From a bacterium (GTDB taxonomy: Bacteria; Lindowbacteria; 2-12-FULL-62-27), in NCBI GenBank assembly GCA_016202645.1, contig JACQOF010000127.1, positions 1 through 64,000 of the forward strand: DNA of 64,000 nt, written 5' to 3'. The translations under genes and the position numbers were made by a program. Numbering within the stretch: position 1 is the stretch's first letter; each line of letters starts with the position of its first letter. Below, in pieces: positions 1 through 5,802 of the stretch. The notes under the pieces were generated by a model. The model had not been told where the DNA came from. It did not search any database and saw nothing but the letters and a program-made list of their open reading frames with translations.

Positions 1-15
1 ACCCCCCCCCCCCCG

Positions 16-489
16 TCAGGAGCCATGCACTTTAATCGCGTATGTCTCAAATAATATGTCTTCAATAACGCCGCCCGACAGAATCTTGTTTATTTCCACC
101 AGGAGCTCCCTTTCAATTTTTCCCAGGTTTTTTACGCGCAATTCTTCCTGCGATTTCGCGCCAAAAACATGGTAAACGACTTTTTTTAGATCAACCCTTC
201 TTGCTTCCAATTCCCTTTGAAAATCTAGTTCATGACTTTTTGGAGATGAATATCCGAGCGCCAAACTGAAGTACACATTTGTCGTCGGATCAGTTATGTA
301 CATCTTCATGCCGCGCAAATGAAACGTCGACAGAGTTGTGGTATCTCCCCCATAGTGTTCCTCGTATGAGTATCTGTACTTCCGTATCTTCTTTACGATT
401 TCAGGTGAAACAAAGGCGGCTATAATCGACAGAATAACAAACAGTTTGAAACCCATCCACATCCATTTTCCGCGCGCTTCATAAGTCAT
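16..489 (-). CDS. FliL-like single-pass membrane protein (integron cassette 3)
   Basis: The 157-aa product has a short charged N-terminus, one hydrophobic segment at about residues 13-30, then a soluble domain. That domain has the spacing of the FliL family: a strand near MYITDPTTNVYFSLALGY, an ELEARRVDLKKVVYHVFGAKS helix region, and a C-terminal LLVEINKILSGGVIEDILFE stretch. FliL is an inner-membrane protein around the flagellar stator, but no flagellar gene lies nearby, so a motility role cannot be assumed. It sits in cassette position 3, begins 14 bp inside the R' box at 503-509, and has poor ribosome-binding sequence. ATGs at codons 10 and 12 are alternative starts. Base composition is more A+T-rich than the core genes. 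Confidence 0.6.
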   Translation of the reverse strand: MTYEARGKWMWMGFKLFVILSIIAAFVSPEIVKKIRKYRYSYEEHYGGDTTTLSTFHLRGMKMYITDPTTNVYFSLALGYSSPKSHELDFQRELEARRVDLKKVVYHVFGAKSQEELRVKNLGKIERELLVEINKILSGGVIEDILFETYAIKVHGS

Positions 490-502
490 ACGGAATTCAA
501 CA

Positions 503-561
503 ATTCAACGCCTGGCACCATGACCTGGCACCATGACCCACGGTGGAGCAATTTGTTAGCC
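503..561 (-). other. attC site of the toxin-antitoxin cassette
   Basis: Read on the minus strand, this 59-bp site opens with R'' GGCTAAC (561-555), which overlaps the TAA stop of the toxin gene. It closes with R' GTTGAAT (509-503), which fits the GTTRRRY consensus. The R'' box is the exact reverse complement of GTTAGCC (1068-1062) at the other end of the same cassette, as required if the cassette once circularised. The centre contains a 13-bp direct repeat of the type GACCTGGCACCAT. Complementarity of the L boxes is weak. Confidence 0.7.
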
Positions 562-810
562 GATGATCTTGTCATAGTCCGAATGACTGCCGATCCAGAA
601 CCATTGAATTCCCTCTGAAACTTCATGCCCTAGCACGCGATAGTGAAGCCCCACGCGCGCCGAGCAGACTGGGCCGATACGTTTGAAATGTAGTGACGGA
701 TGGTGGAGATCGTTCTTGAGTAGCAGGAAGTTCTTGTCGGCAAGCAATCGAACCCCCTCGGGTAATCCTCCATAGAGCGCCCAAAATTTCGGCGACGCAA
801 AATGTTTCAC
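556..810 (-). CDS. RelE/ParE-superfamily toxin (cassette 2)
   Basis: The 84-aa product matches RelE/ParE-like toxins in length and in its C-terminal pattern: a HPSLHFKRIG segment, SARVGLHYRVLG, and the ending GIQWFWIGSHSDYDKII. Such toxins are ribosome-dependent mRNA interferases or gyrase poisons; the sequence does not say which. The start is taken as GTG at 810. It overlaps the antitoxin stop as GTGA, so the two genes are translationally coupled in antitoxin-toxin order. The stop codon lies inside the attC R'' box, as is common for cassette genes. Confidence 0.78.
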   Translation of the reverse strand: MKHFASPKFWALYGGLPEGVRLLADKNFLLLKNDLHHPSLHFKRIGPVCSARVGLHYRVLGHEVSEGIQWFWIGSHSDYDKIIG

Positions 811-1007
811 AGCTCCTTTGAACGACCGGCCCGATAATCCTCTTTGGATTCCTCGATCAATTCGTCGAGTTTGCCGGAGCCCGCATCCCGTTCTATTTGA
901 GCATCCCAATCCCGGGAGTCGCGTTCTATGAACCAGTCTCTAAGCTTGGAGACTTCCGAGGACGAAAGTTTCTGGATCTCTTGCTCAATTCGCGCCAAAT
1001 TCCCCAT
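807..1007 (-). CDS. Antitoxin of type II TA pair (cassette 2)
   Basis: This 66-aa acidic, mostly helical protein contains RIEQEIQKLSSSEVSKLRDW and a charged C-terminal tail ending EESKEDYRAGRSKEL. This is a pattern common among antitoxins paired with RelE-like toxins. The start is ATG at 1007 because a perfect GGAGGT lies 7 nt upstream; an in-frame GTG three codons earlier overlaps that SD. It is coupled to the toxin by a 4-bp GTGA overlap. The protein presumably neutralises the toxin through its C-terminal tail and may autoregulate, but no operator was identified. TA cassettes are frequent in integrons and may stabilise the array. Confidence 0.75.
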   Translation of the reverse strand: MGNLARIEQEIQKLSSSEVSKLRDWFIERDSRDWDAQIERDAGSGKLDELIEESKEDYRAGRSKEL

Positions 1008-1061
1008 GATCAACACCTCCAGACGTAATAATACAGAAAATTCATTCGATTTTCAAATATC

Positions 1062-1129
1062 GGCTAACGCCCAAGCTAAGCCGCAGGCCCGCCGGAGGCG
1101 GGACTGTCGGCTTGAGCGCCTTGTTGGGC
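1062..1129 (-). other. attC site of the Mrr-like cassette
   Basis: This 68-bp site, read on the minus strand, opens with R'' GCCCAAC (1129-1123) and AAGGCGCTCAAGCCG. It closes with CGGCTTAGCTTGGGC and R' GTTAGCC (1068-1062). The halves fold into a long imperfect hairpin (AAGCC/GGCTT, CAG/CTG, CCCGCC/GGCGGG) with unpaired bases, the structure recognised by IntI in single-stranded attC. The R'' box is the exact reverse complement of the GTTGGGC box at 1877-1883 that opens the same cassette. R' deviates at one position from GTTRRRY. The last codons and TAG stop of the nuclease gene lie inside this site. Confidence 0.83.
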
Positions 1130-1822
1130 GAGTCCGACTTGACGATTGTAGTCGTCCAACTTCGCTTCGAGTTCCGCTACCTTCCCCTCGACTAAACTCA
1201 CGATTTCTGTTGGCGACTGAAAGGACTTATCTTTTCCAAAGAGCGTAAGTACCTCTATCGCCTCACTCTGAAACGGGTAGACCCCTCGGAATGCACGAGT
1301 TAGTAGATCGGTGCACATATCAACAATGCGAGCTCCGGAATAATCATACTCACCAACATCTGCTCGGAGGCCATATTTGATTCGCTCGTCCTTGGGTATG
1401 TCCCAGTAGCGATCCTTGCAAATGTTAATTCGGTCGAATAGCTCACGAAGGCGCATGGCGTTGATACTTCCGCTCGCCAACTCGTGCATTTCACTGATCG
1501 ATGTCACTTGCACATTGGTCAGATTTGCAGCTTCTCGGGCACCGCTTTGAAACCCCGCTTCTGAAAGCAGAATTCCTCTATCAGCTCCGACATCCGCTAC
1601 GATCTCACGCAAGGCTAATACATGAAGTTTACTTACAGGCGTCTTCCAGTGTTTGCACTCAACAACCCACGTAATATCGAATCCGACGCGGTGTGACTTT
1701 ACAAGCACGTCTACGTCGTGGCTGGTTCTTACGCCAGAAACGGTGACATCTGTAGTTGCGTCGAGTCCTAGAGAGCGAAAATAGGACGCAGCGTCTTCTT
1801 GGTATTGTTTCCACGCCTTCAT
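1076..1822 (-). CDS. Mrr-like PD-(D/E)XK restriction endonuclease-fold protein (cassette 1)
   Basis: The 248-aa product has an N-terminal domain typical of Mrr_cat nucleases: a helix (WKQYQEDAASYFRSLG), the metal-binding aspartate region HDVDVLV, then WVVECKHWK carrying the E-x-K pair at about residues 54-56. A following helix ends in GADRGILLSEAGFQSGAREAA. Mrr proteins cleave modified DNA or act as general DNA-damage nucleases, so a defence cargo is plausible. The C-terminal ~100 residues are not recognised and end in a coiled coil. The last ~18 codons are encoded by the attC site, so the tail QQGAQADSPASGGPAA is probably incidental. There is no companion methylase. Confidence 0.72.
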   Translation of the reverse strand: MKAWKQYQEDAASYFRSLGLDATTDVTVSGVRTSHDVDVLVKSHRVGFDITWVVECKHWKTPVSKLHVLALREIVADVGADRGILLSEAGFQSGAREAANLTNVQVTSISEMHELASGSINAMRLRELFDRINICKDRYWDIPKDERIKYGLRADVGEYDYSGARIVDMCTDLLTRAFRGVYPFQSEAIEVLTLFGKDKSFQSPTEIVSLVEGKVAELEAKLDDYNRQVGLAQQGAQADSPASGGPAA

Positions 1823-1876
1823 AAAATTGGTTTATCTCATTTTCGCGTTCGTCTATCGCGCGTCGCGAGCCGACAC

Positions 1877-1936
1877 GCCCAACAGTAAATAGACTGACCA
1901 GCATAACACTCTGGGAACGTGTCTTTGGTCAGTCTA
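1877..1936 (-). other. Candidate attI / first-cassette junction with inverted repeat
   Basis: GTTGGGC (1883-1877, minus-strand reading) is the R'-type box at which cassette 1 joins the platform. Seven bases away begins a perfect 11-bp inverted repeat, TAGACTGACCA (1890-1900) and TGGTCAGTCTA (1926-1936), separated by 25 bp. It lies between the intI stop (2051) and the first cassette, where attI would sit in an inverted integron. The repeat could carry integrase binding sites or be a terminator; neither is shown. Confidence 0.5.
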
Positions 1937-2050
1937 TCCTGCCGACTGGAAAATGCCGGCGTATGGGACAATTTATGTATGTTCATCGAGTTGCGCAGAT
2001 CGGTTTTGATATTGATGGATGATATGCGGATCGGCATATACATATACAAC

Positions 2051-2356
2051 TCAAAGTCCGTCGACCGGGCTGCGAACGGCGGCAGGACCACGATTGAGAA
2101 CATGAGTGTAGATCATCGTCGTTTTCACGTCGCTATGACCCAATAATTCCTGGACAGTTCGAATATCAGAACCACTTTCCAAAAGATGTGTGGCGAAGGA
2201 ATGCCTGAACGTGTGGCACGAGGCCCGCTTCGTCAGTCCCGCAGTCGCCATCGCGTCTTTGACCGATCTTTGAACCAGTGATTCGTCGACGTGGTACCGG
2301 CCTTCCTCGCCGGTCTTCGTGTTTTTCCAACGATTCCCCTGCGGAAATATCCACAT
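2051..2356 (-). pseudogene. intI: 5'-truncated integron integrase (tyrosine recombinase, C-terminal part)
   Basis: The remaining 101 codons match the last third of IntI. They contain FPQGNRWKN, then [30 protein letters not shown] and [19 protein letters not shown], which closely resemble integron integrases rather than XerC/D. The box II His and Arg, the later His, and the catalytic Tyr (TMIYTH) are present. The N-terminal domain, the box I Arg and the IntI-specific extra helix are missing; homology begins at the FP that follows the extra domain. An ATG at 2356 with AAAGGAGG 8 nt upstream could express the fragment. It cannot be an active integrase alone. Confidence 0.85.
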
Positions 2357-2446
2357 CACCGACGCCTCCTTTCACTCCGACGCTGCGACGCTACCACTCC
2401 GCCAAATCCGTTGTCAACGCCGGTCAGACCGGGGAAGTTTTTTTTC

Positions 2447-3220
2447 TCAGAGCGGCGTCACATACGCCGCCGTGATGCCTCCGTCGACCTGGAGCGCGGC
2501 GCCCGTTACGAAGGATGAATCTTCCGACGCCAGAAACAGGGCGGCGCGCGCGATTTCCCTCGCTTCGCCGAAGCGGCCCATCGGGATGTGCACGAGGCGC
2601 CTCTGCCGCTTTTCCTCGGTGTCGAGAATTTTCATGAGGAGATCGGTTTTCAGGGGGCCCGGACAGAGCGCGTTCACCCGGATGTTTTCCCGCGCGTGGA
2701 CCACCGCCAGTTCCCGGGTGAGCGCGAGCACGCCGCCCTTGCTGGCCGTGTACGCGACCTGCGGCGTCGCGGCGCCCATGAGCGCCACGAACGACGCGGT
2801 GTTGATGATTGATCCGCCGCCCGCGCGACGCAGAGCCGGGATGCCGGACTTGCAGCCGAGAAAAACGCCGCGGAGATTCACCGCGAGAGTCTTTTCCCAG
2901 ACGTCGGACGGAGTGGAGACGGCATCGTCGTCTTTCGGAAGAAGGATTCCGGCGTTGTTAAATAGAATGTCCAATCGGCCGAACGCGCTCTCGGTTTCCC
3001 GAACCATCCGGTCGCAGTCTGCGGCCTGCGAAACGTCCGCCCGGATGACAAAGGCGGCGCCCCCGGCGGCGGCGATGCGGGTCTCTGTATCCTGTGCGGC
3101 GGATTCATCCACATCCACCACCGCCACCTTCGCGCCCTCCGACGCGAACAAAACGGCCGACTCCCGGCCGATGCCGCTCCCGGCCCCGGTGATGACCGCA
3201 ACCTTGTCCTTAAGCCTCAT
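2447..3220 (-). CDS. Short-chain dehydrogenase/reductase
   Basis: The 257-aa classical SDR shows the cofactor motif TGAGSGIG (residues 11-18), D37 after the second strand suggesting NAD preference, NNAG (88-91), and the catalytic Ser143, Tyr157 and Lys161. The ending VTGAALQVDGGITAAYV is typical of the FabG-like branch, but the substrate cannot be told. It stands alone, 90 bp from the intI fragment and upstream of a REP-type repeat pair. Its compact length and intact active site indicate a working enzyme. Confidence 0.88.
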   Translation of the reverse strand: MRLKDKVAVITGAGSGIGRESAVLFASEGAKVAVVDVDESAAQDTETRIAAAGGAAFVIRADVSQAADCDRMVRETESAFGRLDILFNNAGILLPKDDDAVSTPSDVWEKTLAVNLRGVFLGCKSGIPALRRAGGGSIINTASFVALMGAATPQVAYTASKGGVLALTRELAVVHARENIRVNALCPGPLKTDLLMKILDTEEKRQRRLVHIPMGRFGEAREIARAALFLASEDSSFVTGAALQVDGGITAAYVTPL

Positions 3221-3249
3221 TGTAGCACCTATTGAACTCTCGTCTCGCC

Positions 3250-3348
3250 GTCATTCCCGCGAAAGCGGGAATCCAGTTTGCTTTGCGATAGGTCGGGACG
3301 CACGCTGGAGTTTACCCCGTGCTGGATTCCCGCGTTCGCGGGAATGAC
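3250..3348. repeat. REP-type palindrome pair, copy 1
   Basis: GTCATTCCCGCGAAAGCGGG... (3250-3276) and its inverted partner (3322-3348) face each other across 45 bp. CGACCTGAATAGTTAC lies further right (3371-3386). The unit sits between the SDR and glutamine synthetase genes. It is one of five such pairs in the window (others at 5703, 33942, 38377 and 54258). Confidence 0.9.
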
Positions 3349-3451
3349 AGACACGAGGCGGGCATGTCGACCTGAATAGTTACTCATTGTACCGAATATT
3401 TTCTTCGTGGCCGTTTGAGGCCGTTCGTGTTCGTTCGTGGAGATGGGTTTG

Positions 3452-4816
3452 TCATATCCGCTCGAAATACCGCCGCCGCTCCCAGTCCGTCACGGCGCGG
3501 TCGTAGGCGGTCTGTTCGGTCCGGAAAAAATGCAGATAATGATCGACCACGTCAGGCCCGAATGTTTTCCGCGCAAATTCGCTCTTTTCGAAGAGCCCGA
3601 TCGCTTCGCCCAGGGTGCGCGGGACCCTCGGAAGTTTTTCGGCGGCGTAGGCGTCGCCCTCGAACATCGGCGGCGGCTCGATTTTTCGGCGGATGCCGTC
3701 CATGCCCGACGCGAGCGCCGCGGCGTAGGCGAGATAGGGATTACAGTCGGCGCCCGGGATCCGGCATTCGATCCGCAGGCTTTCCTTGTCGCGGCCCACC
3801 ACGCGGAATCCCGCCGTACGGTTGTCGAAACTCCACGCCAGGCCCGTCGGCGCCCAGGATGCGGGCTGGTAGCGCTTGTAGGCGTTGACCGTTGGCGCAT
3901 AAAACACCGAGAGTTCCCGCGCGTGGGCGATCCAACCGCCGAGAAACCACCGGAAAATATCGGAACACGGGATGCCGGATAGACTCCGGGTTCCCGGAAA
4001 AACATTCCGGCCGCCTCTCCATATGGATAAGTGCACGTGACAGCTCGATCCGGCGCCGGATTCGGCGACTTTCGACATGAACGTCACGCTCACGCCCATC
4101 CGGTCCGCGGTTTCCTTCAGGCACTGCTTGAAGATCGAATGCCGGTCGGCCATGTCGAGGACTTCGGCGTAGCGGACGTTGATCTCGTGCTGGCCAAGAC
4201 CCCATTCGCCCTTCGAATTTTCAACCGGAATGCCGGACCGCTTCAGCGCGCGGCGGACTTCGCCGGTGAAATCCTCCTCCCGCGCGCCCTGAAGGGCATG
4301 ATAGTCCTCGAGGTACCATCCGGCCGGATGAAGATCCCGGTAGTCGCGCGTCGCGGCGTCGCGATACGAATCGCGGTAGAGATAATACTCGAGTTCGGAC
4401 GCGCCCATGGCGGTGTATCCGAGCTTGGCGAGCTCACCGACCTGTTTTTTGAGGATCGACCGCGGAGCGACTTCGACCGGGTGATGCGTTTTGTCGTCAA
4501 TCAAGTCGCACAGCGCAAGCGCCGTCCGGTCTAGCCATGCGGCCGTGCGGAGTGTGGTGAGGTCCGGAACCATGTGGAAATCGCCGTAGCCCTTTTCCCA
4601 GTTCGCGTATCCGTACCCGGGAACCGGGACCATTTCCATATCGACAGTCAGCAGGTAATCGCAGGCGTGCGTGCCTTCTTTCAGCGCATGCTTCAAGAAG
4701 AAATCAGCGTCCAGACGCTTGCCCATGAAACGGCCGTAGAGGTCCGGAAACACCAGAAGCACGGTGTCGACCCGGCCCGATTTGGCCAGCCGGGACAATT
4801 CCTTGACGGTCAGCAT
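3452..4816 (-). CDS. Glutamine synthetase-family enzyme (GlnA/PuuA-like)
   Basis: The 454-aa product has the beta-Grasp N-terminal domain and the GS catalytic domain. Metal and glutamate signatures are visible: the glutamate in ELEYYLYRD, GQHEINVRYAEVLDMADRH, SSCHVHLS, the NAYKRYQPASWAPTG loop, and the arginine-rich RIECRIPGADCNPYLAYAA. It resembles the class that includes gamma-glutamylpolyamine synthetases more than housekeeping GlnA, since the adenylylation-site region is not GlnA-like. The substrate is therefore open. The start is placed at ATG 4816, where homology begins (MLTVKELSRLAKSG); an in-frame TTG three codons earlier is an alternative. It diverges from bolA. Confidence 0.85.
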   Translation of the reverse strand: MLTVKELSRLAKSGRVDTVLLVFPDLYGRFMGKRLDADFFLKHALKEGTHACDYLLTVDMEMVPVPGYGYANWEKGYGDFHMVPDLTTLRTAAWLDRTALALCDLIDDKTHHPVEVAPRSILKKQVGELAKLGYTAMGASELEYYLYRDSYRDAATRDYRDLHPAGWYLEDYHALQGAREEDFTGEVRRALKRSGIPVENSKGEWGLGQHEINVRYAEVLDMADRHSIFKQCLKETADRMGVSVTFMSKVAESGAGSSCHVHLSIWRGGRNVFPGTRSLSGIPCSDIFRWFLGGWIAHARELSVFYAPTVNAYKRYQPASWAPTGLAWSFDNRTAGFRVVGRDKESLRIECRIPGADCNPYLAYAAALASGMDGIRRKIEPPPMFEGDAYAAEKLPRVPRTLGEAIGLFEKSEFARKTFGPDVVDHYLHFFRTEQTAYDRAVTDWERRRYFERI

Positions 4817-4864
4817 GCCCTCAAGTATGCCGTGACTTGATCCAAAAAGAAAGGATGGGATGCG

Positions 4865-5137
4865 GTGGCGGATGTAGCGGAGCGGATCGTGGCGGCGCTC
4901 AAGACTCGGTTGAATGCCGAGTCGGTTGAGATCGCTGATGAGAGCGCAGGGCATGCCGGCCACGCCGGCGCGATGCGGGGCGGCGGGCATTACCGGGTGA
5001 CGGTGGTGTCCGGGGAGTTTGCGGGCAAGTCCCGCGTCGAGCGGCACCGCATGGTCTACGAGGCGCTGGAGTCGGAGATGGGCGCGGCGATCCACGCCCT
5101 GGCTCTGCGGACCCTCGCGCCCGATGAGCGGGCTTAA
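4865..5137 (+). CDS. bolA: BolA family protein
   Basis: The 90-aa product shows the BolA fold: N-terminal helix, a loop with several His (AGHAGHAGAMRGGGHYRV), and the C-terminal VERHRMVYEALESEMGAAIHALALRTL motif. BolA proteins partner with monothiol glutaredoxins in Fe-S cluster trafficking, and some bind DNA. The start is GTG at 4865 with AAAGGAT about 10 nt upstream; the nearby ATGs are out of frame. Bacterioferritin follows 72 bp downstream on the same strand, which fits a shared iron theme. Confidence 0.85.
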   Translation: MADVAERIVAALKTRLNAESVEIADESAGHAGHAGAMRGGGHYRVTVVSGEFAGKSRVERHRMVYEALESEMGAAIHALALRTLAPDERA

Positions 5138-5209
5138 GTTGCGAAATTTGCCGGATGTGGTAGGGTTGACGCGTCAGGTCAAAAAAACTCAGAGAGGTGA
5201 AGATCAACC

Positions 5210-5686
5210 ATGAAAGGGCACGCCGAGTCGATCAAGCTGTTGAACGAGATGCTCCGGTACGAGCTGACCGCGATCAACATTTATTTTGTCCAGGGCAAGA
5301 TGGCGAAGAACTGGGGATACGAGAAATTGAACGCGATTTTTCAGAAGGAGTCCATCGAGGAGATGAAGCACGCGGAGGCGATCATCGACCGGATTCTCTA
5401 TCTGGAGGGCGTTCCGAACATGGCGGCCTACAACAAGATGAAAATCGGGGCCGACGTGCAGAAGATGCTGCAGTACAACTGGGAAATCGAAAAGGCGGCG
5501 ATCGACTGCCTGAACCACGGCATCAAGAAGATGGTCGACATCGGCGACAACGGCACCCGGGAACTGGCGGCGAAAATCCTCATCGACGAGGAGGAACACG
5601 CCGACTGGATCGAAGCCCAGCTCCACGCGATCGGCGAAATCGGCCTCGCGCGGTACCTCACGGAGCACTTGCACTCCTCGACTTAA
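5210..5686 (+). CDS. bfr: Bacterioferritin
   Basis: The 158-aa four-helix-bundle ferritin has every canonical residue in canonical position: ferroxidase ligands Glu18, Glu51, His54, Glu94, Glu127 and His130, and the inter-subunit haem ligand Met52. It should assemble a 24-mer that oxidises Fe(II) and stores Fe(III). AGAGAGGTGA lies about 9 nt before the ATG. It is the second gene of a bolA-bfr pair and is followed by a REP-type palindrome pair. No Fur box was recognised upstream. Confidence 0.95.
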   Translation: MKGHAESIKLLNEMLRYELTAINIYFVQGKMAKNWGYEKLNAIFQKESIEEMKHAEAIIDRILYLEGVPNMAAYNKMKIGADVQKMLQYNWEIEKAAIDCLNHGIKKMVDIGDNGTRELAAKILIDEEEHADWIEAQLHAIGEIGLARYLTEHLHSST

Positions 5687-5702
5687 AGTAACTGTTCAGG
5701 TC

Positions 5703-5773
5703 GTCATGCCCGCGAAGGCGGGCATCCAGATCAATCTCAAAGCAGACTGGATTCCCGCTTTCGCGGGAATGAC
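5703..5773. repeat. REP-type palindrome pair, copy 2
   Basis: GTCATGCCCGCGAAGGCGGG... (5703-5729) and its inverted partner (5747-5773) are separated by only 17 bp. The left arm carries compensating changes (CCCGCG/GCGGGC) that keep the hairpin. TAACTGTTCAGG precedes it. It lies between the convergent bfr and uvrB genes and may also help terminate transcription. Confidence 0.9.
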
Positions 5774-5802
5774 GGAGAAGGCTGGATCGTAAGGGCTTAA
5801 AT

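Larger units (their letters stand above)
1..2360 (-). mobile_element. Inverted-integron remnant: truncated intI plus three gene cassettes
   Basis: A 3' fragment of an integron integrase gene (2051-2356) is followed downstream, in the same orientation, by three cassette-like units. In class 1 integrons intI diverges from its cassettes; the co-oriented layout matches the inverted integrons described in Treponema denticola. Cassette 1 (Mrr-like) runs from a GTTGGGC box (1877-1883) to a GCCCAAC box (minus-strand reading, 1129-1123). Cassette 2 (toxin-antitoxin) runs from GTTAGCC (1068-1062) to GGCTAAC (561-555). Cassette 3 (FliL-like) starts at GTTGAAT (509-503) and runs off the window. Within each complete cassette the two boxes are exact reverse complements. 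Cassette DNA looks visibly more A+T-rich than the core genes. The left limit is a C14 run, probably a contig edge. Confidence 0.82.

Noticed and set aside
1-15. C14 homopolymer at the window edge as a functional element
   Set aside because: It abuts the window start and the FliL-like stop codon; a contig-end or assembly artefact is the simplest reading.
511-540. GGCACCATGACCT repeat as a separate tandem-repeat locus
   Set aside because: Only two units and wholly inside the attC site.
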